Assembly: GCF_900205965.1 (NCBI RefSeq)
Contig: NZ_OAOF01000001.1
Location: forward strand, 519,388-583,387
Direction of reading: 5' to 3'
Length of the DNA stretch: 64,000 nucleotides
Source of the DNA: Lacrimispora amygdalina
GTDB lineage: Bacteria; Bacillota; Clostridia; Lachnospirales; Lachnospiraceae
The notes under the pieces: generated by a model
What the model saw: the letters and a program-made list of their open reading frames with translations, nothing else
Databases searched by the model: none
Told to the model about the DNA's origin: nothing
Made by a program: the position numbers and the translations under genes
In this document: positions 9,084-18,447 of the stretch, one piece after another
How positions within the stretch are numbered: position 1 is the stretch's first letter
Layout: each line of letters opens with the position of its first letter

Positions 9084-11081
9084 ATGGAAAACAACAAAAT
9101 CCAAAAAGTGACAACAATTAAAAAAAAGATACGATCTATGATTATGGTAACAGTTTCGGCATCGCTTCTCTTTGTGGGTTTTTTAACATGTTTGCTCAAC
9201 TTTTCGTCAACAATCCATATCTTGAAAAATAATTTAAAAACAACTGCTACAGTGGGTGCAGGTCAGGTAGAATATCGTCTGAAATCTACTATGAATATCG
9301 TAGAAACTTTAGGCACAGTCAAAGAGTTATCAGTGGATACAGTCAAAGATTCTGAAAAGTTGGAAATATTAGAACATTATAAAAAATCATATAACTGGAA
9401 CAGTGTCTATTTATTTGATAAAGATGGTGTTAGTCTTGCAAATTCAGATTTAAACGTTTGTGACAGACAATACTTCATATCTGCTCTGGCAGGTAAATCA
9501 AATATCAGCGATCCAATTTACAGCAGAGACACTGGAGAATATATATGCGCTGTTGCGGCTCCAATATGGAAGGACGGCATCCAGAATTCAGAAGTCATCG
9601 GTGCTGTTATGGCATGTATGGATGTAAGTTCTCTCAACACCTTGGTTTCTTCAATAAATGTCAGTAAGAATGGATATGCCTACATAACTGACAGCAAGGG
9701 AACGATGATTGCACACCCTAACTCTGAATTAATTAAAAATCAGACAAATTATATAGAAGAATCTAAAAAAGATCCCCAGTATGCATCTTTGGCCGCGGTT
9801 CTCAAAGAAATGATCTCCGGAAAAAATGGTTTTGGATCTTACAAATATCAAGGACAGAATAAATATCTTGCTTATGCTCCTATTCAGGAAACAAACGGAT
9901 GGAGTATTGCAATCAGCGCACCGGTTAATGATTTTTTAAATGGGACTTTCCAGAGTATCGCAATGACCATCGCAGTAATTATACTTGCTCTTATTATAAG
10001 TTTTCTATCTGCTGCTAAATTAGCAAATTCCATCGGGAAACCGATTCAGATATGTACAACCCGGCTTCAGCAGCTTGCAGAGGGGGATTTCCACAGTACT
10101 GTAGCAGATATTAAGACTAATGATGAGACAATGCTATTGACGCAGTCAGCAAAAATATTAACAAGTTCTCTTCAAACTATTATTGAAGATGTAAAATATC
10201 TTCTTGGAGAAATGGCAAGAGGCAACTTCTCAGCAAAACCTCAGATACCAGAAAGCGCTTATGTGGGTGATATGCGAGAAATTTATACCTCCATCACCTA
10301 TATGATCAATAATATTACAGGCACTTTACATCAGATTAATATTGCCTCCAGTCAGGTAACCTCAGGGGCAGAACAATTGGCTGCAAGCGCTACAGGACTG
10401 GCTCAGGGCGCTACCGAACAAGCCTCTTCCGTTGAGGAACTGGCAGCATCATTTGATGAAATTTCTTCAAGGACCAAATTAAATACCTCCAATGCAGCAG
10501 CTTCAGAAAAGTACATGTCAGAACTGGGGGAAAAAATCAAATTCAGCAACAATCAGATGAATAGTCTTATTTCTGCAATGAAGGAAATAAATATCACCTC
10601 TGCCGAGATAGGAAAAATAATAAAAGTGATAGAAGAAATTGCTTTCCAGACAAATATTCTGGCCCTGAATGCTGCGGTAGAAGCTGCACGCGCAGGGAGC
10701 GTGGGCAAAGGATTTGCAGTTGTTGCAGACGAGGTAAGAAGTCTGGCAGCTAAATCCAGTCAGGCCGCCAGCAGTACAACCGCTCTGATAGAACGATCCA
10801 TTCTCGCGGTAGAAGAGGGGTCACGTATGGTTGATGAAACAGGTTTATCATTGAAGGATGTTGTGGAAAAAACAGAGATAGCAGTAAGAAGTATGAGAGA
10901 AATAATTATAGCTACAGAGCAAGAATATGATGCAATCAATCAAATGCTCATTGGTGTTGATCAAATTTCCAATGTTGTACAATCTAATTCTGCGGCTGCA
11001 GAAGAAAGTGCTGCTACATCAGAAGAATTATCTGCACAAGCTGTGTCATTAAAATCACTGGTCGAATCATTTAAATTTTAA
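9084..11081 (+). CDS. Methyl-accepting chemotaxis protein with dCache sensor
   Basis: A 665-residue chemoreceptor: an N-terminal membrane helix (about 20-45), an extracellular double-Cache sensor (about 50-290), a second membrane helix (about 298-320), HAMP, and a long signalling domain. The hairpin tip [21 protein letters not shown] is clear. The ATG at 9084 follows AAGGAG; a longer in-frame reading from 9045 has no site. The ligand is unknown. An AT-rich promoter region with TATAAT-like boxes precedes it. Confidence 0.93.
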   Translation: MENNKIQKVTTIKKKIRSMIMVTVSASLLFVGFLTCLLNFSSTIHILKNNLKTTATVGAGQVEYRLKSTMNIVETLGTVKELSVDTVKDSEKLEILEHYKKSYNWNSVYLFDKDGVSLANSDLNVCDRQYFISALAGKSNISDPIYSRDTGEYICAVAAPIWKDGIQNSEVIGAVMACMDVSSLNTLVSSINVSKNGYAYITDSKGTMIAHPNSELIKNQTNYIEESKKDPQYASLAAVLKEMISGKNGFGSYKYQGQNKYLAYAPIQETNGWSIAISAPVNDFLNGTFQSIAMTIAVIILALIISFLSAAKLANSIGKPIQICTTRLQQLAEGDFHSTVADIKTNDETMLLTQSAKILTSSLQTIIEDVKYLLGEMARGNFSAKPQIPESAYVGDMREIYTSITYMINNITGTLHQINIASSQVTSGAEQLAASATGLAQGATEQASSVEELAASFDEISSRTKLNTSNAAASEKYMSELGEKIKFSNNQMNSLISAMKEINITSAEIGKIIKVIEEIAFQTNILALNAAVEAARAGSVGKGFAVVADEVRSLAAKSSQAASSTTALIERSILAVEEGSRMVDETGLSLKDVVEKTEIAVRSMREIIIATEQEYDAINQMLIGVDQISNVVQSNSAAAEESAATSEELSAQAVSLKSLVESFKF

Positions 11082-11103
11082 ATTGCAAAGCTTTATTTAC
11101 ATA

Positions 11104-11144
11104 AAAGGGAAGTTCGTATACAAAATGTTTATGAACTTCCCTCT
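11104..11144 (+). terminator. Terminator after the chemoreceptor gene
   Basis: GGGAAGTTCGTAT pairs with ATGAACTTCCC, followed by a short T-rich tail. Confidence 0.75.
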
Positions 11145-11310
11145 TATGTTTCAAGTGATAGAAATTGCTACCGCATTATCAGCTTGTGACGTTAACTGAC
11201 CATGTCTAAGATCTGAATTAATGGAAGCCCCAGTCAATTACAAACCTATTACCTCTGGCTGAGGAATTAATATGCAGCAACAGACAATTCCCTAATTCAA
11301 TTGCCTCACT

Positions 11311-11814
11311 TTATTCAATTGTTGATTTTCTTTTAGACTTTATTAATTCAATTGCCTCTTTCCCACTCATATATTCAATTTCAAGTTCTAACATACATAC
11401 GTTCATCAACCCTCTATCAATTGCATGTGAGCGCTCTGCTTCTTCTATATCAGGTGAGTATCTTGCTGTTAAGATTTCAAGAGCTTCCCTTTTTTTCTCT
11501 TCCTCCATAACATGGGCTCTGCCAAATACAATGACACTGCGAAAATATGAGGTATATTCATCCTGCACAACCTGATCCTGATCAATCACACAAAAAGAAA
11601 CTTTTTCATTTCTTTTAATTCCATCTAATTTATGACCTGCTTTCGCTCCATGAAAGTAAATCTTATTATTATGGTATACATAACTTAGGGGGACCGCATA
11701 AGGATAATCATCATCACCTGATACAGCCAGCACTCCTGAAGTTGCGCGATTTAAAACCTGAACGCATTCCTCTGATGACAGTACCTGATTTTTACGCCGC
11801 ATTTCTCTAAACAT
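11311..11814 (-). CDS. Pyridoxamine 5'-phosphate oxidase-like (NimA-type) flavoprotein
   Basis: A 167-residue protein of the FMN-binding split-barrel superfamily, closest in style to NimA/Nim-like proteins. AVPLSYVYHNNKIYFHGAKAGHKLDGIKRN is typical: the conserved His faces the flavin. These proteins reduce or bind small aromatic compounds, but the substrate here is unknown. The ATG at 11814 follows AAAGGAG five bases away. It lies downstream of pta on the same strand. Confidence 0.85.
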   Translation of the reverse strand: MFREMRRKNQVLSSEECVQVLNRATSGVLAVSGDDDYPYAVPLSYVYHNNKIYFHGAKAGHKLDGIKRNEKVSFCVIDQDQVVQDEYTSYFRSVIVFGRAHVMEEEKKREALEILTARYSPDIEEAERSHAIDRGLMNVCMLELEIEYMSGKEAIELIKSKRKSTIE

Positions 11815-11856
11815 ATGAACTCCTTTCATGAAGACAGTTAAATGTCTGTTTGTAAG

Positions 11857-12828
11857 CTATATAAGAGCTGCTGTAATAATAGACATTTTATAAACCTCGT
11901 CTGCATTACAGCCTCTGGAAAGATCATTTATAGGCGCATTTAATCCCTGCAGGATCGGTCCAAAAGCTTCAAATCCGCCTAAGCGCTGTGCAATTTTATA
12001 ACCGATATTACCGGCATTGATATCTGGGAAAATAAAGACATTGGCCTTTCCTGCAACTGTTGATTCCGGGGCCTTAGTTTTTGCCACAACAGGAGAAAAT
12101 GCCGCGTCAAACTGCAGTTCACCGTCTGCCGGGAAATCCAGATTCATGGTTTTCAATCTATCAGCTGCCTTTCTTACCTTATCAACCGACTCTCCCTTTC
12201 CTGATCCCAGTGTGCTATAGGACAGTAATGCAACCTTAGGATCCATGGAGAAACGTCTGGCTGTCCGGGCTGTCTCACATGCGATTTCTGCCAGCTCCTC
12301 GTCGCTGGGCTCAAGGTTAATCGCACAGTCACCCATGGCATACATCTCATTCCCATTTTCCGTTTTCCTGGAAAGAATAAAGCAACTGGAAACAATTTTA
12401 CTGCCTGGCCTGGTTTTAATCAGCTGCAGGGCCGGCCTTACTGTATCTGCAGTGGAATAAGTAGCTCCTCCCAAAAGGCAGTCCGCCTTTCCCATTTTAA
12501 CCAGCATGGTTCCAAAATAGTTGGGCTTTTTCAAAGCTTCCCGGCAAGCAGCCTCATCCATCTTGCCTTTTCTTAATTCTACCATTTTTGATACCATTTC
12601 ATCCAATTCTTCATAAACCAGGGGATCTATTTTCTCAATTTCATTAACCGGCCAGTTACACGCTGAGGCAGCGGCCTGAATCTCATCTGGATTCCCTAAA
12701 AGAACTGGTGTCAGAATTCCTTCGCCATGCAGACGATTGGCTGCTTCTAATATTCTTGGATCAGTACCTTCTGTAAAGACGATCCGCTTATTCTGCTTTT
12801 TCAATGCGGCAATCATTGGTTCAAACAT
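11857..12828 (-). CDS. pta: Phosphate acetyltransferase
   Basis: A 323-residue short-form Pta that interconverts acetyl-CoA and acetyl phosphate. VFTEGTDPRILEAANRL at the N-terminus and NVFIFPDINAGNIGYKIAQRLGG near the C-terminus are family signatures. GGAGG precedes the ATG. Acetate kinase is normally adjacent in clostridia, but no ackA is present in this window. Confidence 0.95.
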   Translation of the reverse strand: MFEPMIAALKKQNKRIVFTEGTDPRILEAANRLHGEGILTPVLLGNPDEIQAAASACNWPVNEIEKIDPLVYEELDEMVSKMVELRKGKMDEAACREALKKPNYFGTMLVKMGKADCLLGGATYSTADTVRPALQLIKTRPGSKIVSSCFILSRKTENGNEMYAMGDCAINLEPSDEELAEIACETARTARRFSMDPKVALLSYSTLGSGKGESVDKVRKAADRLKTMNLDFPADGELQFDAAFSPVVAKTKAPESTVAGKANVFIFPDINAGNIGYKIAQRLGGFEAFGPILQGLNAPINDLSRGCNADEVYKMSIITAALI

Positions 12829-12931
12829 GCTTTCTACCTCCGTAAGTCATTTTTATGCAGTTTTTCCATATTTCCATTTTATATTACGTTATCTATTAAA
12901 AATCAATTACATACTATTAATAATATAATTT

Positions 12932-13426
12932 TCAATTAGTACATTTTGTTCTGATAAAATCTTTGAATTCATGATAACTACCTACGGTGAAGCCGGCCGG
13001 ATCAATAATAATTCCATTATTTTTAGCAAACATCAGAACAAATGTATGTTTTAATTCATATGTCTTAATAATCTGGGAGTATTCAATTGTCAAAGAAAAT
13101 GTCCCCTGAGTTATGGAAATATGCTCACCAAACTGTATAACTGCTACAGGCTTCTTCCCATTATGCAGCCTGTAATCAATTTCTTTCAGTTGTCTTATTG
13201 TCATAGGAGGGGTGATTAAAATTGTACTGGTAATAATTAACAGACAGACCCCTAAAACTGCAGTCATGATGTAATTTTGTTCACTCAGCGTAATTCCAAT
13301 CATAATAAGCGCAATGGGAATAAATACAGCTCCCATGAAATAGATTCTTCTGCATAGCACCTTATGTACATACTCTGATACCATGGCATCATCAGAATCA
13401 TATCTGTTTTCAAATTGTATATTCAT
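12932..13426 (-). CDS. YcxB-like membrane protein
   Basis: A 164-residue protein with two adjacent membrane helices (about 30-75) and a C-terminal beta-rich domain as in YcxB-like proteins: a PH-like fold around SITQGTFSLTIEYSQIIKTYE and IIDPAGFTVGSYHEFKDFI. Function unknown. It begins the row of small one-way genes that runs to 21.6 kb. Confidence 0.65.
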   Translation of the reverse strand: MNIQFENRYDSDDAMVSEYVHKVLCRRIYFMGAVFIPIALIMIGITLSEQNYIMTAVLGVCLLIITSTILITPPMTIRQLKEIDYRLHNGKKPVAVIQFGEHISITQGTFSLTIEYSQIIKTYELKHTFVLMFAKNNGIIIDPAGFTVGSYHEFKDFIRTKCTN

Positions 13427-13490
13427 TTTTTACTTTTCCTTCTTCATAATCGGCAAACGCTTCCAAAAACACCTGATATATATGCAATAT

Positions 13491-13949
13491 TTACTGTCCT
13501 CCTGTGATTTTATCTATACACTTTAAGGCTTTATTAATATCTTTATCAACCAGTGTCTTCATACTGTCCTGATACATATAGGTCTTGGCATTACGCAAGG
13601 CCCATATGATATCACTTGTCAGATGTGGTTTATACCGGGCCACTGACGGCAGCACCTTTATGCATTGTCTGGCTGTAATTGGCTTCTCATCTTCCACGTG
13701 TTTAAGAAGCTGATCGATGATTTCATCAATTTTATTTTCCCTGTCCCATTTTGCATTTGCCGCAATTAAAATAATTGCCCTGGTTCTGAAATATGAATTT
13801 GTACTATCTAACAACTCCGCAAAAATATGAAAATAGGGATATACCGTATCAGATCTTATGCTTTCAGACTCCAGTTGTTTCATACACTGATACGCATATT
13901 TATTATTTTTATCTTTTAGTCCGCATACCATTTCAAGAATATGATCCAA
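13491..13949 (-). CDS. Small HEAT/ARM-repeat-like protein
   Basis: A 152-residue all-helical protein with repeated helix pairs (for example SYFRTRAIILIAANAKW and ITARQCIKVLPSVARY), resembling HEAT-like scaffolds. I recognise no specific family. The start appears to be TTG, six bases after GGAGGG. The gene overlaps the end of the upstream VOC gene by 17 bases, so the two are probably co-translated. Confidence 0.65.
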   Translation of the reverse strand: MDHILEMVCGLKDKNNKYAYQCMKQLESESIRSDTVYPYFHIFAELLDSTNSYFRTRAIILIAANAKWDRENKIDEIIDQLLKHVEDEKPITARQCIKVLPSVARYKPHLTSDIIWALRNAKTYMYQDSMKTLVDKDINKALKCIDKITGGQ

Positions 13950-14400
13950 AATGTTCCCTCCAGCTTTGTAGTTCTATTATATTCCCTTCTGGGTCCCTGG
14001 CGTAAATAAAAACAGCCTGCATATTATTGGGATATTGTGCAGTTACTAACTCCCCAACCTTGCTTCCTCCGGCTCGAATCACCAACTCAAGAGTTGTCTC
14101 TACATCGTCCACTTCAAACGCAATATGGGCAATACCAGAACGGTTAACTTCTCCTATAATGGTCTCTCTTATTGAATCATAGGAAAAGATTTCCAAGGTG
14201 GGGTGATCATCCCCGTATCCTGGCAGCAAAAGATGTTCTCCAACTATATGGGCGTTATTTAATCCTGTCAGTCTGTCAAGCCACGGCCCTTTTAAATCGC
14301 GTACCTCCCCGATTGATTTGCAGTGAAATACTTCTTTATAAAAGTTAATTAGTTTTTCCGGATCTTTCGCTATAATATTCGTATGTACATATCGAAACAT
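13933..14400 (-). CDS. VOC family protein (glyoxalase/dioxygenase fold)
   Basis: A 155-residue protein with the paired beta-alpha-beta-beta-beta modules of the vicinal oxygen chelate superfamily. FRYVHTNIIAKDPEKLINFYKEVF opens module one. IAHIAFEVDDVE and YARDPEGNIIELQ form module two, with a metal-binding His and Glu. It is probably a lyase, isomerase or binding protein for a small molecule. I use the ATG at 14400, preceded by AAAGG; an ATG two codons upstream is possible. Confidence 0.85.
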   Translation of the reverse strand: MFRYVHTNIIAKDPEKLINFYKEVFHCKSIGEVRDLKGPWLDRLTGLNNAHIVGEHLLLPGYGDDHPTLEIFSYDSIRETIIGEVNRSGIAHIAFEVDDVETTLELVIRAGGSKVGELVTAQYPNNMQAVFIYARDPEGNIIELQSWREHFGSYS

Positions 14401-14484
14401 CTTCATTTTCCTTTCATATGGACAAATACTCATCAACCAGTTGAAATATCATAAATCTTTAATTTGTGAGCCTACAGAATGGAA

Positions 14485-14952
14485 TTAAAATCTGGACTTT
14501 TCATAGTTATAAGGAATACTGGTACCCACAACCACATCTCCAATCTGCTCAATAATCAACCAGTCATCCATATTCCCCTGATGATCAAAAGGCAGAGGTG
14601 GTTTGATCTGCTGCACTCCTTCAAAATCAACCAGGCACAGACATTTCTTATGCCAGCGTTCCTTCTGTTTGTCCGTTAAATTCAGTTTGTCCTGATTCTC
14701 ATTTAATATCTTTGATATTTCCTCGTCTGCCAGTTTTATATAATTCTGAACCGATTTTATAGTTGCATATGCAGAGATTTCAGCCGTTCCCTTTTCCATA
14801 AAATAAATGGTTTCACCTTCAAACACTCTGCTGTGAGGGATCTTTCGTCCAGCTGCCCCTCTAACCACCATAGTTTTCGTACCGGAGTTAATCTTATCTA
14901 AGACACGCTCTCCCTTTTTTCCCTTATTATCACAGTATACCAAATGTACCAT
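14485..14952 (-). CDS. Uncharacterised protein, possibly ASCH/PUA-like
   Basis: A 155-residue protein. The ATG at 14952 (MVHLVYCDNKGKKGERVL) follows a GGGGGAG site. The segment around GAAGRKIPHSRVFEGETIYF followed by AYATIKSV is compatible with a PUA/ASCH-like RNA-binding barrel, but the resemblance is weak and unproven. It is co-oriented with its neighbours, with 16 bases to the next gene. Confidence 0.6.
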   Translation of the reverse strand: MVHLVYCDNKGKKGERVLDKINSGTKTMVVRGAAGRKIPHSRVFEGETIYFMEKGTAEISAYATIKSVQNYIKLADEEISKILNENQDKLNLTDKQKERWHKKCLCLVDFEGVQQIKPPLPFDHQGNMDDWLIIEQIGDVVVGTSIPYNYEKSRF

Positions 14953-14968
14953 TGAAACTCCCCCTTTA

Positions 14969-15280
14969 TTATGGATAGACAAGCCTGCAATTTTCCAGCT
15001 CGTCCGTATCTTTTTCAGAAATATATAGTTCCGCCGACAAAGAAAGATCATTCCCCATAAAGGTTTCTTCCCGAAACAGCTTTACAATTGCCGGATAAGC
15101 GCCCGCTGCATTCTCTGTTTGCATCCAAAGTGCCAGCGCATTTTCCTCCAGATAATCATACCCATTATCCTGAACCACCCCATCAGTTATCTCCTCTATA
15201 CGTTCCGGAATATAGTAACGTAAGTCTAAATCAGCATTTTCAAGCTTTTCCGGAAATAACCGGATAATAATCGTTTGCAT
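14969..15280 (-). CDS. Uncharacterised small acidic protein
   Basis: A 103-residue protein (MQTIIIRLFPEKLENADLDL) that I do not recognise. The ATG at 15280 follows AAGGAAGG. It is acidic, rich in Glu and Asp, with no membrane segment or Cys motif. It is probably co-transcribed with the gene at 14485. Confidence 0.6.
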   Translation of the reverse strand: MQTIIIRLFPEKLENADLDLRYYIPERIEEITDGVVQDNGYDYLEENALALWMQTENAAGAYPAIVKLFREETFMGNDLSLSAELYISEKDTDELENCRLVYP

Positions 15281-15323
15281 ACCATACCTTCCTTTTTGGA
15301 TCATATAATTTAAAATCCTATAT

Positions 15324-15752
15324 TTACGAATGAACGGGTAATATAATTTCCATTCCAGACCCTCTGTTATCACTTGGCCGGATATGAAATCCCTGTTTCT
15401 GATAGAAACCCTCTTTTCCTATAGCTGCAAAAAGTCCCAGAGTTATATTGGTATCCGTGATTCCCTGCCCTTTTACATAGGAAACAAGCCTTTCTAAAAT
15501 ATATTTTCCTATACCTTTGCCCTGGTATTCTGGTAATATAACAAGATCCTGGATATAGCAGATATAACAACCATCCCCTACCAGTCTTCCCATTCCAATA
15601 ACCTGTTCCTGATATTTGACTGCTGTTGTAAATAATGAATTTCTTAACGCAGTTTCAATCTGCCGCTCTGGTAACTCACTCCAGCCTGCGGATGCTCTAA
15701 GTCTTTGATAATCTTTAACAGTCAAACCGTTATCCAGCATCTCAAATTCCAT
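15324..15752 (-). CDS. GNAT family N-acetyltransferase
   Basis: A 142-residue acetyltransferase. The acetyl-CoA pyrophosphate-binding motif is ILPEYQGKGIGKYIL (motif A), followed by the GFYQKQGF motif B. The start overlaps the end of the next upstream GNAT gene by 11 bases, so the pair is likely translated together. The acceptor substrate is unknown. Confidence 0.9.
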   Translation of the reverse strand: MEFEMLDNGLTVKDYQRLRASAGWSELPERQIETALRNSLFTTAVKYQEQVIGMGRLVGDGCYICYIQDLVILPEYQGKGIGKYILERLVSYVKGQGITDTNITLGLFAAIGKEGFYQKQGFHIRPSDNRGSGMEIILPVHS

Positions 15753-16263
15753 TATTTTTTCCTCTTTTGAACTCTTTTCTCATTTTATCACATAATAAGG
15801 TCATGCCACTCTCATTTACTTCAAACGTTTCAGATTTTATGAAGCCATGGCTTATGTAAAAATTAATTGCACGTTCATTGGATGATAATACTTCCAGTAT
15901 ACAGCACTCACATTTCTGCCGTACCATTTCTTCCTCTATTCTCTGATAAAATGCATGTCCCGCCCCTATACCAATGTATTGGGGTAAAAGATAGAATGCA
16001 TGCCACTGAGCATGAGTTTCTTCGCCATCTAAAACAGTTTCGAATACGGTACTTCCTATAATGTTTCCATCACATTCTGCAATTAGACACGTGCCCCCAT
16101 TTCGTATACTTTCCTGCAAAACCGGTTCCCAATGATCAGTTTTTAGAGATGATAAATACTCATGATCCATAAGTCCTTCGTATGCGGACACGTAGCTCCG
16201 ATTAATTTGTTCACTCACTTTTTTCATATCACCCAGTGTTGGAATACGATACGTAATTACCAT
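15742..16263 (-). CDS. GNAT family N-acetyltransferase
   Basis: A 173-residue acetyltransferase. QYIGIGAGHAFYQRIEEEM is motif A with a degenerate R/Q-x-x-G-x-G/A loop; SSNERAINFYISHGF is motif B. GGAGG lies before the ATG at 16263. It overlaps the downstream GNAT gene. Substrate unknown. Confidence 0.88.
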   Translation of the reverse strand: MVITYRIPTLGDMKKVSEQINRSYVSAYEGLMDHEYLSSLKTDHWEPVLQESIRNGGTCLIAECDGNIIGSTVFETVLDGEETHAQWHAFYLLPQYIGIGAGHAFYQRIEEEMVRQKCECCILEVLSSNERAINFYISHGFIKSETFEVNESGMTLLCDKMRKEFKRGKNNGI

Positions 16264-16307
16264 TTAAACCTCCTGCGTAACAATTTATTGTACAGGCACT
16301 TCTCCAT

Positions 16308-16853
16308 TTATAGATTTAAATCACTTTCTCCTAATATAGGAGCATTAATGTCATGAGGCGCTAGTATTGGATTGTTAATAGGATATCTAATTCCAATCTC
16401 AGGATCATTATATGCGATTTGACGCGAGAACCGGCTATCAAATGGCTCATCGAAACGCATCACATTCATGGTTCCATCTTCAAGTGATAGAAAAACATGA
16501 CCAAAACCTTTTGGTATGTAGATCTGCTTTTTATTTTGAGCACTTAATTCTACTCCAACCCATTGTAAATACGTAGGAGAACTTTTTCGTAAATCAACCG
16601 CATAATCAATTCCTCTGCCTTTAATACAATATAAAAGCTTGGCCTGGGGTTTGGGATTATTCTGAAAATGTATGCCGTAGATTGTACCTGCTTTTTCCGA
16701 AAAATAGACCCGTTCCTCTATGTACTCGAAATTAATATCAGCCTTCTCTAATTCGCTTTTATTATAGATACAGTATGAAAATCCTCTGTTATCAAATCTG
16801 GTATCATATTCAATAATTTTAATATCTTTAAGTTTTGTACTTTCAATTCTCAT
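16308..16853 (-). CDS. dTDP-4-dehydrorhamnose 3,5-epimerase-like protein (RmlC family)
   Basis: A 181-residue cupin of the RmlC family. GTIYGIHFQNNP holds the catalytic His, and QIYIPKGFGHVFLSLEDG is the second signature. It normally converts dTDP-4-keto-6-deoxyglucose to the L-rhamno form. The usual RGLHYQ is YGIHFQ here, so the substrate may differ. The rhamnose genes rfbD-rfbB-rfbA lie 20 kb away without an rfbC, and this gene could supply the missing step or serve another sugar. Confidence 0.8.
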   Translation of the reverse strand: MRIESTKLKDIKIIEYDTRFDNRGFSYCIYNKSELEKADINFEYIEERVYFSEKAGTIYGIHFQNNPKPQAKLLYCIKGRGIDYAVDLRKSSPTYLQWVGVELSAQNKKQIYIPKGFGHVFLSLEDGTMNVMRFDEPFDSRFSRQIAYNDPEIGIRYPINNPILAPHDINAPILGESDLNL

Positions 16854-16886
16854 TTTAACCAGCCCATTTTCCCATTCAGATCTTAA

Positions 16887-17123
16887 TTACTTTTTATGTG
16901 CAGTAATTATAGTGAAGCTAAATGCATTTATTGTTAAAATGCAATCATCAACAGACACATACCAGTTCTTTCCTTTTCTGCTTATGCTGTCCGCACGTTC
17001 TACGCTATCTTTGCTCCATGCTATTAAATCAGGTATATCCAGTTTCAGATTCCTCCTGATTCTTTGAACACCCAATTCTGTTGTATGTATTTTATCAAGA
17101 TTCTTTATTAAATCGTTTTCCAT
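16887..17123 (-). CDS. DUF3781 family protein
   Basis: A protein of about 78 residues. The pattern TTELGVQRIRRNL...KGKNWYVSVDDCILTINAFSFTIITA matches the small DUF3781 family as I know it. Function unknown. The start is uncertain: the ATG at 17123 has its AAAGGAG 14 bases upstream, while the frame stays open to 17165, overlapping the methyltransferase remnant. Confidence 0.65.
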   Translation of the reverse strand: MENDLIKNLDKIHTTELGVQRIRRNLKLDIPDLIAWSKDSVERADSISRKGKNWYVSVDDCILTINAFSFTIITAHKK

Positions 17124-17142
17124 AAGATTGTTTTCATCTCCT

Positions 17143-17895
17143 TTATAATTTAGTTGCTTTTGCAATAAAGGAAAGAGGAATTAATTTTGCACGGCTAGGC
17201 GCATAGTAGCCATCAGAGAACTCAAATTCTTGTTCTAATATATTTTGACTGGTTTCCTCAACTATTTTCTCTATTTTAAATCCTTCCTCTGCCAATGTGT
17301 TAATCCACGTAGACATTTTCCGGTTTTGTAAAGTTACGGGATTTCCACGCAGTTCAAAAGAAAATATATCGTCTGCAAGATAGTTACAGCCTTCTAAAAA
17401 GATTTTATTATCACTGGCTTCCACACAACGCATCAGAGGGTGATCCCATGAAAAAATCAGAGTACCGCCTGGTTTGGTACAATCGGAAATATTACGTATT
17501 GTTTTTGGCAGATCCAGAGTCCAGCCTAATGCATAGACAGAATATATGACATCAAAATACTTCCTGGGCATTTCCCCCATTTCTTCCATAGGAGAAGCAG
17601 ACAGCATTGCTTTATAACCATTTTGTTTCAAATATGTATCCGCATTATTAATCTACTTTGGTGACAGATCAATTCCCCATAGTTCTGATGCACCGTTATC
17701 ACCGCACCATTTTAAAGAATGTCCGCTGCCACAGCCGATATCCAATACCTTTTTGCCGTCAAGGTCAGGAAACAGCTTTAATTCTGTTTCTGTAGGTGCG
17801 AGGCACCCATATACCGGTAAAGCCGTTGCTCCAAACCATGTATCAGCCATAGAATCCCAGCTTTTTCTGTTTTTATTTATTACTTCATTATACAT
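17143..17895 (-). pseudogene. SAM-dependent methyltransferase interrupted by an in-frame amber codon
   Basis: Two open segments (17653-17895 and 17143-17652) are in the same frame and separated by one TAG after GIDLSPK. The first holds VLDIGCGSGHSLKWCG (SAM motif I). The second continues with MEEMGEMPRKYFDVIYSVYALGW and GGTLIFSWDHPL. Together they form a full class I methyltransferase of 250 codons. A Gln codon (CAG) is the likely ancestral state. The ribosome binding site region is a run of nine G just before the ATG. The gene is most likely inactive. Confidence 0.8.
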
Positions 17896-17900
17896 GTAAT

Positions 17901-17909
17901 CCCCCCCCC
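17901..17909 (+). repeat. Homopolymer C9 (G9 on the coding strand) at a ribosome binding site
   Basis: Nine C in a row, read as G9 upstream of the methyltransferase start with five bases to the ATG. It stands where the Shine-Dalgarno sequence should be. Such tracts are prone to slippage. Confidence 0.9.
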
Positions 17910-17922
17910 TATATAATCCCGA

Positions 17923-18426
17923 TTAATTGAATTTATTTAAAAAATCCCGAATCTGTTCTTTGGTAATTCCAATATTTTCGGCTGCATCAAGTTTTAATGT
18001 TCCCATTCTATATGCCGGAACCACCCAGACTTTCGAATGTTCAAATGCAAGTTTATTAGACTCCGCAAGTTTCTCAAGGAAAGTTCCCTGCTGCAGAGAC
18101 TGTTTAAAGCTGACAGCATCAACCAGATCACTGACATATTCACTAAGAGCATCAATATTCTCAATATTAACATGATCTTTAAAGGTTGCCTGGTACATAC
18201 GGTCGTGATAATCCAAAACATCCATACCACGATCAAGAGCGTAAAAATAACCCTGTATGCACAGATCACTATGAGGCCCAAACCGCTCTGGTCTGGGATG
18301 AGATTCACAGGGATGCCATTCAATATTCAGATCCGGATGTTCCGGAAGGAGTTCTTTTAAATAGTTATGTGCTTTCAGGCAATAGGGGCAAATATAATCA
18401 AAAAAAAGATGTAAATTATTTTTCAT
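17923..18426 (-). CDS. DsbA/FrnE-like thioredoxin-fold oxidoreductase
   Basis: A 167-residue thioredoxin-fold protein. The active site is DYICPYCLKAH (CPYC) near residue 13, and VWVVPAYRMG provides the cis-proline loop. The helical insertion between them is that of the DsbA family. There is no signal peptide, so it acts in the cytoplasm, perhaps as a dithiol oxidoreductase or isomerase. GAGGTG precedes the ATG. Confidence 0.88.
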   Translation of the reverse strand: MKNNLHLFFDYICPYCLKAHNYLKELLPEHPDLNIEWHPCESHPRPERFGPHSDLCIQGYFYALDRGMDVLDYHDRMYQATFKDHVNIENIDALSEYVSDLVDAVSFKQSLQQGTFLEKLAESNKLAFEHSKVWVVPAYRMGTLKLDAAENIGITKEQIRDFLNKFN

Positions 18427-18447
18427 CGTTGGTCACCTCATTAATTA

